A stretch of DNA of 64,000 nt from Nocardia grenadensis NBRC 108939 (GCF_001613445.1 NZ_BDCJ01000012.1:62001-126000), one strand, 5' to 3'; counted from the first letter of the stretch, positions 43,094 to 52,378 are shown. Translations and numbers: made by a program. Notes: generated by a model not told the origin, from the sequence alone.

Positions 43094-44433
43094 CAGGCCT
43101 CTTCCGGGCCCACGGTGCGGGCCAGCCGGAAACCGGCGAAGATCTGCCGGCGGATCGGATGATCCCAATTGCGGAAGGTGCCGCGGCAGGCGACCGGATC
43201 GGTACCGAAGGAGCCGCCGCGCAGTACCCGGTAGTCGCCGCCGAAGAACACCTCCGAGTACTCCCGGTACGGGAAGGCACGGAAGCCGGGGTAGGGGTGG
43301 AAGCCGGAGGAGGTCCACTCCCAGATATCGCCGATCAGCTGGTGTACCCCGGCGGGTGAGGCGCCCGCGGGATAGGCGCCGATATCGGCCGGTTCCAGAT
43401 GCCGCTGGCCGAGATTGGCGTGCGTGGAGTCCGGTTCGGCATCGCCCCACGGGTAGGCGCGGGTGCATCCGGTATCCGGGTCGTAGCGGGCCGCCTTCTC
43501 CCACTCCGCCTCGGTGGGCAGCCGTTTACCGGCCCAGTTCGCGTAGGCCTCCGCCTCGAACCAGCACACGTGCACCACCGGTTGTTCCGGGCGCAGCGGC
43601 CGCAGTGCCCCGAACACCCGCCGCCACCACCGGCCGTCGGTGTCGCGTTCCCAGAACTGTGGTGCCGTGAGCCCGGCCTCCAGCCGATGCGCCCAACCGC
43701 GCTCGGACCACAGCTCCCGCCGCTCGTAGCCGCCGTCGGCGACGAACGCGAGATACTGCGCGTTGCCGACGGGCGCCGCGTCGATCGCGAATGTGGGCAC
43801 GCGCACCGGATGCGCCGGCCGCTCGTTGTCCAGTGCCCAGGGGTCGGCGGAAGTGCCCATCACGAACTCACCGCCCGGGATCACCACCTCGCCGCGGACC
43901 GCCGTGCGCGCGGTGGGTGGGGCGGGCGCGGTCAGGACCGGCGCGCCGGTGCGCAGCTGGTGTGTGGCGAGCATGGTCTCGTCGTGCTGCTGTTCGTGCT
44001 GGGCGATCATCCCGAACGCGAAACCGCCCGCGACCAGCCGGTTGTCCTGGAGCGGGTTGCGGTCCAGCACATCCCACACCTTCTCGCGTACCGTGCCGAC
44101 ATACCCGCGGGCCTCGTCGGGACCCAGCAGCGGCAGCTGCGGCCGGTTCGGGCGCGCGTGTTTGAACGCGTCGTACAGCTCGTCGATATCGGGGCGTACC
44201 GGGGCCCGGCCACCGACATCGCGGACCAGCCACAATTCCTCCTGGCTGCCGATATGGGCCAGATCCCAGACCAGTGGGCTCATCAGCGGCGAATGCTGTG
44301 CGCGCAATTCCGCTTCGTCCAGGCAGTCGGTGAGCGCGGCGGTCCGTCGCCGGGCCCGGATGAGGGTGGCCGCGATGTGCTCGCGCAGGCGCTCGGTCTC
44401 GATGAGGTCGGCGTTCGGCCGGGCGAGGGTCAT
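43093..44433 (-). CDS. egtB: Hercynine oxygenase (sulfoxide synthase)
   Basis: 446 residues; non-haem iron enzyme that joins gamma-glutamylcysteine to hercynine with O2. The N-terminal DinB-like domain holds the iron ligands His60 (WDLAHIG), His146 and His150 (QHEQQHDE). The C-terminal formylglycine-generating-like domain has GGEFVMGT, PVVHVCWFEAEAYANWAGKRLPTEAEWEKAAR and GDIWEWT...FRVLRGGSF-like motifs. ATGA overlap with egtA. The gamma-glutamylcysteine-using type agrees with egtA and egtC in the operon. Confidence 0.95.
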   Translation of the reverse strand: MTLARPNADLIETERLREHIAATLIRARRRTAALTDCLDEAELRAQHSPLMSPLVWDLAHIGSQEELWLVRDVGGRAPVRPDIDELYDAFKHARPNRPQLPLLGPDEARGYVGTVREKVWDVLDRNPLQDNRLVAGGFAFGMIAQHEQQHDETMLATHQLRTGAPVLTAPAPPTARTAVRGEVVIPGGEFVMGTSADPWALDNERPAHPVRVPTFAIDAAPVGNAQYLAFVADGGYERRELWSERGWAHRLEAGLTAPQFWERDTDGRWWRRVFGALRPLRPEQPVVHVCWFEAEAYANWAGKRLPTEAEWEKAARYDPDTGCTRAYPWGDAEPDSTHANLGQRHLEPADIGAYPAGASPAGVHQLIGDIWEWTSSGFHPYPGFRAFPYREYSEVFFGGDYRVLRGGSFGTDPVACRGTFRNWDHPIRRQIFAGFRLARTVGPEEA

Positions 44434-45803
44434 GATGCTGCTCCGCTCGTCGACGGGGGATCAGTGGGGTGCGCCGGCGCGCCATGGCCGGACTCGTCCT
44501 GTGGTGGCCGCCCGGCGGCGCACCGGCGGATCGCGGCAGACAGCCGGGGCTCCAAGGAACTGTGCGCGGCGGCGGCCTCCAGGACGGCGACGGCCGCTGC
44601 CCGCAGCTCCGGCTCGGCGAGACCGTGCCGGGCGGCGTCGTGCCAGCGACCGGCCGTGGTACCCGCCGCTGCCGTCGCGTCCGCGACCGCGGCCGGGGTG
44701 GACAGCAGGGCGTCGACGACGGTGATCGGGACCGACCAGCCGTCGCCGGGCTGCGCGTCGAGATAGCGGACCTCGAAATATCCGGCGGGCCGAACCGGCG
44801 GGAACAGCGTGGTCAGGTGGTATTCGAGGTCGCCGATATCGGGTCGGCGGCCGATCATGTCGTCCAGGGCGCCGGACAGCCAGTCGCCGAAGGTCACATC
44901 CGGGGGCGCCGCCCAGGCGACCCGTTCGGCGGACTCGGACCGGCGGACACACAGCAGCGGGGCGTCCAGCGCCCAGCGGGCATAGCCGACGACCGGATCG
45001 GGCCAGTCGGCGACCGGTGGGCAGGCGCGGGCCGGATCCAGGTGCAGCCAGGTGCGCATGCGCTGGGAGGCCCACTCCCCGGTGGGCGCCCCGCGCAGCA
45101 CCGGCGAGCACGCGAACGCGGCGATCAGGGCGGGGCCGACGGTGTGCAGGGCGGTCCAGCGGGCGGTGAGGTCGGCGTGGTCGGCGCCGATATCCACGCT
45201 GACCTGGGCGGCCGCCGTATTGCTCATCATCAGCCGCCCGTAGGGGCCGATCCGGGTGAAATAGTGCTCCATCGCCCGGTATCGCGGTAGCCCCAGCTGA
45301 CATCGGGGGGTGCGGGCCGGATCGGCGGCGGCGGCGACCATCCGGATGGACCGGGCACCGAGGAGTTCGCGCAGCCGCTGTTCGTCGGCGCGAAGCCGGG
45401 CACACAGGTCGGCGGCGTCGGTGACGGCGATGCTGGAGAGTTCGATCTGCCCGCCGGGTTCGACGGTGACCCGGCTGCCGCCGGGTAACGGGCGGGCGGG
45501 GGAATCGGGCGCGATGGCGCGGGGCGCGTGGGGGCCCAGGGCTTGGGCCAGCAGTTCGGTCGTGGGCCGGGGACCGGTCAACAGGTGGTGGGTCTCGTCC
45601 GGGGCCGGCCGTCGTACGCCGCGGCGTGCCGTACGACCGGTACGGCAGACGGTGAACCATTCGAGTTCGGCGCCGACGAGCCCGGGTGGGCCCACCTTGA
45701 AACAGACGCCCCCGAGAAACGCTTCGGCCGCCGCGCGGCTGGACAGGGCCGGGTGCGCTGGTAGGTCGCTGGTCGATTCCGGATGTTCGAGCGTGACCGC
45801 CAT
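44430..45803 (-). CDS. egtA: Glutamate-cysteine ligase of ergothioneine synthesis
   Basis: 457 residues; makes gamma-glutamylcysteine for egtB. It belongs to the GCS2-type ATP-dependent ligases: VGAELEWF, PGGQIELSS, YFTRIGPYGRLMMSNTAAAQVSVDIG and YFEVRYLDAQP. The start MAVTLEHPE is chosen because CGGAGG lies 6-7 bases upstream; the longer frame reads into the promoter region shared with egtE. First gene of the unit egtA-egtB-egtC-egtD. Confidence 0.94.
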   Translation of the reverse strand: MAVTLEHPESTSDLPAHPALSSRAAAEAFLGGVCFKVGPPGLVGAELEWFTVCRTGRTARRGVRRPAPDETHHLLTGPRPTTELLAQALGPHAPRAIAPDSPARPLPGGSRVTVEPGGQIELSSIAVTDAADLCARLRADEQRLRELLGARSIRMVAAAADPARTPRCQLGLPRYRAMEHYFTRIGPYGRLMMSNTAAAQVSVDIGADHADLTARWTALHTVGPALIAAFACSPVLRGAPTGEWASQRMRTWLHLDPARACPPVADWPDPVVGYARWALDAPLLCVRRSESAERVAWAAPPDVTFGDWLSGALDDMIGRRPDIGDLEYHLTTLFPPVRPAGYFEVRYLDAQPGDGWSVPITVVDALLSTPAAVADATAAAGTTAGRWHDAARHGLAEPELRAAAVAVLEAAAAHSSLEPRLSAAIRRCAAGRPPQDESGHGAPAHPTDPPSTSGAAS

Positions 45804-46005
45804 ACCAACCTCCGTGCGGCTTCTCGCTGGTTCGTATCTCGTGTTCGGCCGGGGTACTGCCCGAGCAGGGGTGTTCGATTGTCGGTTCGTCTTCGATCTA
45901 CGGCGGGGCACCGGCCGGACCGGCGGACCGCTGGGGCCTCGCGTGGAATCCAGGGTAGCGAGGGGGGCGGACACGTTTGCGCCGCGAACGGGTCAAGGAT
46001 CCGCA

Positions 46006-46011
46006 TAGGCT
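46006..46011 (+). promoter_or_regulatory. -10 element of egtE
   Basis: TAGGCT in CGCATAGGCTCGG, 7 bases before ATG 46019. No ribosome site is present, so the egtE message is probably leaderless. Confidence 0.5.
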
Positions 46012-46018
46012 CGGGTGC

Positions 46019-47191
46019 ATGGTCGATGAGCAGCGAGTACGTGACGATACGCCCGGAGTCGGGGCCGGGGCGGTTTTCCTGGACAGCGCGGGGTCCTCCC
46101 TTCCACCCCGAGTGGTCACCGAGACGGTGATCGCCCATCTGCGGCGTGAGGCCGAGATCGGCGGATACCGGGCCGGAGGCGAACGCCTCGACGACCTGGC
46201 CGGGGTCAAGGAGGCGATAGCCACCCTGCTGAACACCACCCCCGACACCATCGCCCTCAGCGACAGCGCCACCCGCGGCTGGACCGACTTCTTCTACGCC
46301 GTTCCGCTACATTCCGGCGACCGGATCCTGCTCTCCGGGGCCGACTACGCCAGCAATGCCATCGCTGCCCTGCAACGCGCGCGGGCCACCGGCGCCCGGG
46401 TGGAACAGATCCCCAGCGACGAGCTGGGCCGGATCGACCTCGACGCGCTGGCCGCGATGATGGACGACCGGGTACGGCTGGTCTCGCTGTTGCATGTGCC
46501 CACCAACGGCGGGCTGGTGAATCCGGTGGCCGCCGCGGCGCGGATCGCGCGCGAGGCGGGCGCGCTGGTCCTGCTCGATGCCTGCCAGTCCGCCGGTCAG
46601 CTGCCGCTGGATGTCGCGGAACTCGGGGTGGACGCGCTGTCGGCCACCGGCCGCAAATGGTTGCGCGGGCCCCGGGGCACCGGGTTCCTCTACCTGCGGC
46701 CCGAGTTGGCGGCCGCGCTGGAACCGGGCCGGCTGGATCTGCACAGCGCCCGGTGGACCGGTCCGCGGGAGTACGAGATGGCTCCGGACGCATCCCGGTT
46801 CGAGTTCTGGGAGCACGATGTCGCGGCCCGGCTCGGGCTCGGTGCGGCGGTGCGCTACCTGCTCGAGCTCGGGCCGGAGACGGTGTACTCGGCGATCGCC
46901 GAACGCGCCGAGTACCTGCGGGGTGCGCTCGGTGACCTGCCCGCGGTGACGGTCCGCGATCTGGGGGTGGAGCACAGCGGCATCGTCTCGTTCACGGTGG
47001 CCGGAACGGCGCCGGTGGAGGTCCGGGACCGACTGCTGGGCAAAGACATCACAGTGACGGTCAGCCACCGCGCGTCCACGCTGCTCGATATGTCCGCGCG
47101 GGGACTGGATTCGGTGGTGCGGGCGTCCCCGCACTGTTTCGTCGGCCGGGACGAGCTCGACCGATTCGTCGGTGCGGTGGCCGGGTTGTAA
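46019..47191 (+). CDS. egtE: PLP-dependent hercynylcysteine sulfoxide lyase
   Basis: 390 residues, class V aminotransferase fold; the last step, C-S cleavage to ergothioneine. The PLP lysine is in LSATGRKWLRGPRGTGFLY; LLDACQSAGQLPLDV carries the Asp and Gln contacts, and SHRASTLLDM is typical of the group. It is divergent from egtA with a shared intergenic region of about 215 bases, so all five pathway genes are present and may be jointly controlled. Confidence 0.9.
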   Translation: MVDEQRVRDDTPGVGAGAVFLDSAGSSLPPRVVTETVIAHLRREAEIGGYRAGGERLDDLAGVKEAIATLLNTTPDTIALSDSATRGWTDFFYAVPLHSGDRILLSGADYASNAIAALQRARATGARVEQIPSDELGRIDLDALAAMMDDRVRLVSLLHVPTNGGLVNPVAAAARIAREAGALVLLDACQSAGQLPLDVAELGVDALSATGRKWLRGPRGTGFLYLRPELAAALEPGRLDLHSARWTGPREYEMAPDASRFEFWEHDVAARLGLGAAVRYLLELGPETVYSAIAERAEYLRGALGDLPAVTVRDLGVEHSGIVSFTVAGTAPVEVRDRLLGKDITVTVSHRASTLLDMSARGLDSVVRASPHCFVGRDELDRFVGAVAGL

Positions 47192-47315
47192 TCGCGGCAT
47201 CCAGTGCCTACCGGACGAGTTTCAAGGCATTCGCGCGAGGGATATCCCGGTGGCCGGTGAAGTATTGCCCCCCTCGACACACAAACCGATATCGAAGCGA
47301 AAAAGGCCCGCTACG

Positions 47316-47786
47316 CTACCAACGGCATCCCCTGGTACTGGGAAGTTCATTTGGCGCGCAGTCCGCGTCGCGTCGCGACCGCCCGTGCTTTCGTAGCAGA
47401 TAACGGCCGAGAAGGGCGCGCAGCCGAGCGCGGAACTCGGATGTCCGGGGCAGCACGGTGGTATCGGCGATTACCGGTGTGATGGTGCGCAAGGCATGCA
47501 GCTGTCTGCCGGGTAGGTGCGTCGTCGCCGCGACGATCACCGCGTCGGCTCCGGTCCGGTCCAGTGCGGCGCGGAGTGTGGTGAGATGGTCCGGCCGGGG
47601 GTCGGCCGGGAGTTCGACCAGCCAGCGAAGCCGGTAACCATGGGCGATGGCGGCCAACCGCAATCGCGCGGTGACGAATCCGCGATGCCCGCATAAATCG
47701 GTGCGCAGGTAGCCGATGGCTACCGGCTGCCCGCCCGGTGCGGGAAGGGAATCGTTCGGGGTCGCGCCGGGTTCGTGATCGGTCAC
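47316..47786 (-). CDS. Resolvase-fold-like small protein, paralogue 2
   Basis: 156 residues. The core AIGYLRTDLCGHRG, then AAIAHGYRLRWLVEL, then LRAALDRTGADAVIVAA resembles the N-terminal fold of serine recombinases (YxRxS...A...G...V), but the catalytic Ser is replaced (YLRTDLC) and no DNA-binding domain follows. It aligns with the upstream gene (YLNKSLCG...ARAHGYGVARVVVE). The end is basic. Start overlaps the stop of that gene (ATGA). Function unknown. Confidence 0.6.
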   Translation of the reverse strand: MTDHEPGATPNDSLPAPGGQPVAIGYLRTDLCGHRGFVTARLRLAAIAHGYRLRWLVELPADPRPDHLTTLRAALDRTGADAVIVAATTHLPGRQLHALRTITPVIADTTVLPRTSEFRARLRALLGRYLLRKHGRSRRDADCAPNELPSTRGCRW

Positions 47787-48112
47787 CGATAGACCTCAGG
47801 TGTCGCCGGTATCCACCGATCCACCTCGCCGTGGCGATACCACCCGTAAGGATGGACGACCATCAGCCCGCAGCGTTCGAGCACCACCGGCGCGCGAAAC
47901 CCGATATGTTCCACGGTCGGTGTCACAATGGCGCCGCCACCGAGCAATTCTGATTTTCGTAATGTCCATGGCAGCACATCCGCTCCGAATTCCACTACCA
48001 CCCGGGCGACACCGTATCCGTGCGCGCGGGCGAAATCTCGACATTCGGTTTCGTGATGCTCTTGCTTTGTGCCACAGAGACTTTTGTTCAGGTATACGAT
48101 CGCGATGGGCAT
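47783..48112 (-). CDS. Resolvase-fold-like small protein, paralogue 1
   Basis: 109 residues: IAIVYLNKSLCGTKQEH, CRDFARAHGYGVARVVVEFG and a C-terminal half with TPTVEHIGFRAPVVLERCGLMVVHPYG. Like its downstream partner it recalls the first domain of serine recombinases; a Ser is present (NKSLCG), but the usual Arg triad is not. The start ATG is followed by a strongly conserved sequence that is also found, broken, at 60335-60475. The 158 bases upstream are conserved too. I cannot assign a function. Confidence 0.65.
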   Translation of the reverse strand: MPIAIVYLNKSLCGTKQEHHETECRDFARAHGYGVARVVVEFGADVLPWTLRKSELLGGGAIVTPTVEHIGFRAPVVLERCGLMVVHPYGWYRHGEVDRWIPATPEVYR

Positions 48113-48270
48113 GGCTCTGCCTTTACTCGAGAGGCGATGGGGTGCAGCCCGGCGCAGGGTCCGATCGGGAGTAGCGGCCGCGATCGGACCACCGGTTACA
48201 CAACGCTCCAGGTGATGGAACCGGTGTTTCCCAAGGGATTTCGGGGGATTGCCTGCGCCGGGCGCGAAAT
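48113..48270 (-). promoter_or_regulatory. Conserved leader of the small resolvase-like gene
   Basis: This upstream region aligns with 60476-60620, beside a dead copy of the gene. The best conserved element is an inverted repeat, GGTCCGATC (48158-48166) and GATCGGACC (48182-48190), with a 15-base loop containing GCGGCC. It could be an operator or an RNA leader structure. Confidence 0.5.
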
Positions 48271-48418
48271 CAGTAGACCGGAACAGCACGTTATGTGGAA
48301 CCGCCTCGGTGGAGATTCTTGCCCACTCGGCCCGGCATCCGTGCCGGGCCACTTCCGGCATTGTGTTCCGGGCCGGAGTGTTCCATAAATGCATGCGATA
48401 ATTAGGGAAGGTAAGGAA

Positions 48419-49306
48419 ATGGCGGGTGGATCCACACTCCCGAAACGAGCACTCGGCCGCGAACTGCGCCGACTGCGGGAACGCAGCGGTATCAGGCAGG
48501 CCGCCGCGGCCCGCGCCATCGAAGTGAGTCCCCAGACGATCGGCCGCATGGAAGACGGGCACGCGTCGCGGCCCACGACATTGCAGATCAACGGTCTGTG
48601 CGACCGGTACGGAGCATCGGACGAGGAACGCCGGTTCCTGCTGGATCTGCTGGAGGATTCACGGACGGCGAAACAGAGCGGGGGTGGGTGGTGGCGGGCC
48701 TACGCAGACCAGATCCCCGGGGATTTCAACCACTATCTCGCACTGGAGGAGTCCGCCACACGGGTGACTACATGGCAGGAGACTCTGCTTCCCGGACTGC
48801 TGCAGATTCCGGAGTACCGGCGCGAGATGATCTGGACCGAAAGCCCGCAACTGGCTCCCGAGGACGTCGAACGTCGCATAGCAGTGTCAGAACAACGGAT
48901 GAAGAATCTGCGTAACAGCAAGTTCGAGTTGAACGCGCTCTTGTCCGAGGCGGTACTGTGCCATGGAGTGGGCGGCTCGGCGGTTATGCCGCGCCAGCTG
49001 AAACACCTGCTCGCAGTCAGCGAAGCGGCGAATATCAGTGTGCGTGTCGTACCCTTCCGGGCACGCAGTCTGGTGGGCCTTCTCGTGCGTTCGTTCGTGT
49101 TCCTTGAATTCGAAATGCTGCCCAACACTCGTTTGATGGACCCACCGGTGGTCTACGTGGAAGGCTTCACCGGCAGTCTCTACCTCGAACGGCGGGAGGA
49201 GGTTGTGCAGTATCGGGCCGCCACCGAGGCGATCGAGCGTGTAGCTTTGAGCGAGCAGGAAACCCGAGCGTTGATCGCGAAGGTTGCGGAGGAGTTCGAG
49301 ACGTGA
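48419..49306 (+). CDS. XRE-family regulator with DUF5753
   Basis: 295 residues. Residues about 10-65 form a helix-turn-helix (LGRELRRLRERSGIRQAAAARAIEVSPQTIGRMEDG). The rest is the DUF5753 ligand-binding-like domain: YLALEESATRVTTWQETLLPGLLQIPEYRREM, NALLSEAVLCHGVGG, VRVVPFRA and VVYVEG. This is the standard partner of DUF397 genes in actinobacteria, and one follows with a GTGA overlap. ATG 48419 is chosen because GAAGG lies upstream. Likely controls local genes; target unknown. Confidence 0.92.
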   Translation: MAGGSTLPKRALGRELRRLRERSGIRQAAAARAIEVSPQTIGRMEDGHASRPTTLQINGLCDRYGASDEERRFLLDLLEDSRTAKQSGGGWWRAYADQIPGDFNHYLALEESATRVTTWQETLLPGLLQIPEYRREMIWTESPQLAPEDVERRIAVSEQRMKNLRNSKFELNALLSEAVLCHGVGGSAVMPRQLKHLLAVSEAANISVRVVPFRARSLVGLLVRSFVFLEFEMLPNTRLMDPPVVYVEGFTGSLYLERREEVVQYRAATEAIERVALSEQETRALIAKVAEEFET

Positions 49307-49509
49307 AGACTGACCTGAGCGATGCGCGTTGGTTTAAGAGCCGACACAGCGGTCCCTCTCGGGATTGCGTCGAAGTGGCTGAGCTGGGCTCTGGGACGGT
49401 CGGAGTCCGAGACAGTAAGAATCCGACTGGTCCTGTGCTCCTGTTCCCTCAATCCCAGTGGCAGGAGTTCCTGAGCGCAGCACGTACCGGAAGGTTCGAC
49501 CGTTCATAA
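49303..49509 (+). CDS. DUF397 protein
   Basis: 68 residues with the whole DUF397 pattern: DARWFKSRHSGPSRDCVEVAEL, VGVRDSKNPTGPVLLFPQSQWQEFLSAARTGRFD. The Cys and the VRDSKxP motif are intact. Start GTG overlaps the stop of the XRE regulator, so the two are made together. In known pairs, such as the Streptomyces WhiJ type, the small protein modulates the regulator. Confidence 0.93.
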   Translation: MKTDLSDARWFKSRHSGPSRDCVEVAELGSGTVGVRDSKNPTGPVLLFPQSQWQEFLSAARTGRFDRS

Positions 49510-49593
49510 CTCTGTTGTTCCAGCTGCCGGGCGATTACCCGAATCATGGTCGCGGGATTCCACAACGAATCTCGGATCTTGCAAGGAGTAACA

Positions 49594-49798
49594 GTGACGG
49601 TGATCGGTTCAACCGATGCTCCGTGGTCCGAACGCTGATACAGCGGAGCCGATCGGGAGCGTGTACAGGTCGCTCACCTCAACGGAAGACGTCGTTGGAG
49701 TCCGGGACAGCAGATACCGAATCGGACCGGCACTGCCTTTTGACGTCGCAGTGTGGGATGAGTTCCCGACCTCGGCGCGGCTCGATCGACCACGGTTC
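49594..49798 (+). pseudogene. Decayed second DUF397 gene
   Basis: GTG 49594 has AAGGAG 5 bases upstream and is followed by DAPWSER, a stop codon, and YSGADRERVQVAHL, matching the first half of DUF397. After a +1 shift near 49680 the second half follows in another frame: VGVRDSRYRIGPALPFDVAVWDEFPTSARLDR. One nonsense codon and one frameshift make it dead. It is the downstream duplicate of the intact gene. Confidence 0.7.
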
Positions 49799-50054
49799 GT
49801 CCGGGCCTTCTCAAGCGGAGGGCCCGGACGCACAGCACAGGTTTACCGGTCAGCAGCACAACGAGCATCGCAGTACTCGGGGCATCGAGTGGACCGAATG
49901 CGGCTAGTGCTCGAGGGGACGGATCGGTCGATCCCTGGCCGAAGTCTTCCGGGAGCCAAGGTTGCGGTCGCCGAAACCTGCTGGAACCACGGAGCCTGTA
50001 GGTGCGTCCTATAGTGATGGGGGGTAATCCGCCGCACCGACACAGGGGAGATTC

Positions 50055-50606
50055 ATGCGAACCGCCGCGCTGATCCGCGCCATACTTGTCACGGCGGCCG
50101 CAGCGGTCCTGGCCACCGGCTGTACTTCGAGCACTGAGGGGGCCGCGACCGGGGCGGCTGCATCGACGACCACGGGTTCCATCGCGATCTACAATCCCTG
50201 TACCGAGCTGCCTGCCCAGGTTGTGGCGGAGATCGGATTGAATCCGGCCACCAAGAACGTCGTGACCGATCCGCCGGAAGGGGAGTCCTCCTGGCGGGTA
50301 TGTGCCTGGCGAACGCCCGATAACTCGGTCCGAGTAAGCATCTTGTCGACCTCGCACACTCTGGACGAGGCCCGCGCGAACGAGAACCTGGTCCAGACAG
50401 TCGAAACTACTGTCGGTTCGCGTTCGGCGTTGAGGTCCTACGATGCCGCCGAGACAGATGGCCGGTCCTGCTACACATCCTTTGAAGCCGAGCAGGGAAT
50501 GTTCGAGGTCAAGGCCACCTGGTTCGAAGAAGACGGCTGGACTCGCGATATCTGCGAGGTCTCCGGGGAGTTCGCCACCGCTCTCGACCCGCACCTTCCC
50601 AAATAG
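50055..50606 (+). CDS. DUF3558 lipoprotein
   Basis: 183 residues. Lipoprotein signal peptide with lipobox LATGC (Cys23), then a Thr/Ala-rich linker and the DUF3558 core: YNPCTELPAQVVAEIGLNPATK, WRVCAWRTPDN, then CYTSFEAEQG and DICEVSGEFATALDPHLP. Four Cys of the mature part probably form disulfides. A TATAGT -10 box at 50010-50015 and GGGGAG before the ATG support expression. It starts the cassette that continues with helical, PPE-like and EspG genes, so it may be the surface partner of the secreted protein. Confidence 0.85.
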   Translation: MRTAALIRAILVTAAAAVLATGCTSSTEGAATGAAASTTTGSIAIYNPCTELPAQVVAEIGLNPATKNVVTDPPEGESSWRVCAWRTPDNSVRVSILSTSHTLDEARANENLVQTVETTVGSRSALRSYDAAETDGRSCYTSFEAEQGMFEVKATWFEEDGWTRDICEVSGEFATALDPHLPK

Positions 50607-50642
50607 CTAACCCCCGCACCGGCTTACGACAGGCACAAAAGC

Positions 50643-51026
50643 ATGAGTGACCAGCTGAAACATTGGCAGAACCTCAAGCAGCAAGCCATCGATGGTGAAC
50701 TGCGCGTCGAGCACGAGGTGGGCACACTTCTACACCAAGAGTGCGAAACGCTTCTGTTCAACCTTCTAGATCGTCGGGACAACGCGATAACCCTCGGCCG
50801 TCTCGCCGGCTATGGCGGTCTGCCCTCCGCGCAGGATATCCAGAAGAAGTTCGAGCTGAAAGCAAACGGCGGCGAGAATGGTGACTCCGCCGTAGCTCGG
50901 ATCGATGGACTGATCGAGATAGTCAACCTCATGCGCGACACCTACGCCGCCATGATCGGCGAACTCTCCGAGACCGATCAGGCAAACTCCTCCCAGACCA
51001 CCGCCGCCGGGGAGGGACTCCGCTGA
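50643..51026 (+). CDS. Helical protein of the ESX cassette (WXG100-like size)
   Basis: 127 residues, almost entirely helical, with long heptad-like stretches (LKHWQNLKQQAIDGELRVEHEVGTLL and IDGLIEIVNLMRDTYAAMIGEL) broken in the middle by GRLAGYGGLPSAQDIQKKF. This looks like the helix-turn-helix plan of WXG100-type partners but has no WxG. It overlaps the PPE-like gene by one base (TGATG), so it is the likely partner of that protein. No catalytic motif. Confidence 0.6.
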   Translation: MSDQLKHWQNLKQQAIDGELRVEHEVGTLLHQECETLLFNLLDRRDNAITLGRLAGYGGLPSAQDIQKKFELKANGGENGDSAVARIDGLIEIVNLMRDTYAAMIGELSETDQANSSQTTAAGEGLR

Positions 51027-52378
51027 TGCCCGCACCATTGCTGGTCGCTGCCGCGATTGTCGCCGCCGTCGCCACCGTCGATTCCGCAGTCGATGAAGTC
51101 ACCGGCAACTACGACGAATCCGACGGCAACCGCACTCGCGCCTCCGATGCCGCCGGCGCCGGTGAGCAGGAGTGGAGCGGCGACCGGACACACATCAACA
51201 ACGAACTGGCCCGGGTGAGCGAGGGTTTCGACGGCGAGTACGCCCCGGCCACCGCTACCCGGGAAGCGTTCAAAACCTGGACGCATCAGCAGATCTGGGA
51301 AGCACTCAACGGTAACTCCGAGCATCCGGCTGTGGCATCCGCCGATATCAATGCCGGTGCGGATGGCTGGCGGCGGCTCACCGGGGATCTTTCCGTCGCG
51401 CTCGACACCTTCGGCAAGAACGTCGACACGGTGATCAACGAGAAATGGGGCGGTCGGTCCGCGAACGCGGCGGTCGAAGGCACTCGTACGTTTACGACCG
51501 AGGCTCGCAAGCTGGTCAAGAGCTTCGAGATGGTCGCCAACGGTATCGACCTCATGCAGGGCTATCTGGCTCAGGCGAAGATGTCGATCGTGCCGCCGGT
51601 CGAGGTGTCCGGGTTCGATGAATTCGTCGGCCATATTCCCGGCAACGGTGTCGTCAAGGCCGCCAAGCATCGCGCCAACGAGGCGCAGGCGCAGGCCCAG
51701 GATCTGATGATCGAGTTCTATCAGCCCGGAGTCACGGCCGTCGACAGCAAAACTCCGGTGCTGCCCGTGACGAAAAACCCGGTCGGTGACGGCGCCGGAA
51801 CGCAGCAGTCGGTAGGACCCGGCGGCATTCAGAACCCCGCCGGTACGAACCCGAGTAGCACCAACGCGGCCGGGACGCCCCCCGCCGGCACGACCCCGCA
51901 GGACACGGCCGCTCTCGGCCAGGAGACACCGCAGGATTCGGCGACCACTTCCGCCGGCACCGGAACTCCCGCGTCGACCACCCCGTCGACAGCGACGACA
52001 CCGGCGAGCACCGTGCCGCTCGAGGAACCGGTGGGCCGCCCGAACACCACCACAGCCGGTTCGCCGAGTACCACCACCGGCGCACCGATGGTCGCCACCC
52101 CGGGTGGCCAACAGCCCGCGGGCACGCCGGGCCGCACTCTCAGTGGAACTCCCGGCAGTACGAACCAGACGCCCGGTCCCGCGACCCGTTCCGGTAGTCC
52201 GGCCGCAACCCGTGGCATGTCCGGGATGCCCGGCGCGATGGGCGCCGGTGGCCAACGCGGTCGCGGGGAGGACGACGACGAACACAAGACACCTGACTAT
52301 CTCATCCAGGACCGCGCCACCGAACTGCTCGGCGAGCAGCCGCGGGTGCTTCCGCCGGGCGGGGTCATCGGCGGATGA
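51026..52378 (+). CDS. PPE-like type VII secretion substrate
   Basis: 450 residues. The N-terminal 225 residues are helical and contain a WGG turn (INEKWGGRSANAAVEG) between two long helices, the WxG-type hairpin. Residues about 230-415 are Pro/Thr/Ser/Gly-rich repeats, probably extended in or beyond the cell wall. The end (PDYLIQDRATELLGEQPRVLPPGGVIGG) is a conserved tail in related actinobacterial proteins. No Sec signal. Placed between the helical partner and EspG, it fits an ESX substrate. No EccC or other secretion machine gene is near. Confidence 0.65.
   Translation: MPAPLLVAAAIVAAVATVDSAVDEVTGNYDESDGNRTRASDAAGAGEQEWSGDRTHINNELARVSEGFDGEYAPATATREAFKTWTHQQIWEALNGNSEHPAVASADINAGADGWRRLTGDLSVALDTFGKNVDTVINEKWGGRSANAAVEGTRTFTTEARKLVKSFEMVANGIDLMQGYLAQAKMSIVPPVEVSGFDEFVGHIPGNGVVKAAKHRANEAQAQAQDLMIEFYQPGVTAVDSKTPVLPVTKNPVGDGAGTQQSVGPGGIQNPAGTNPSSTNAAGTPPAGTTPQDTAALGQETPQDSATTSAGTGTPASTTPSTATTPASTVPLEEPVGRPNTTTAGSPSTTTGAPMVATPGGQQPAGTPGRTLSGTPGSTNQTPGPATRSGSPAATRGMSGMPGAMGAGGQRGRGEDDDEHKTPDYLIQDRATELLGEQPRVLPPGGVIGG

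Noticed and set aside
45804..45974. N-terminal extension of egtA
   Set aside because: It crosses the egtA/egtE promoter region, has no likeness to EgtA proteins, and the strong ribosome site is before ATG 45803.
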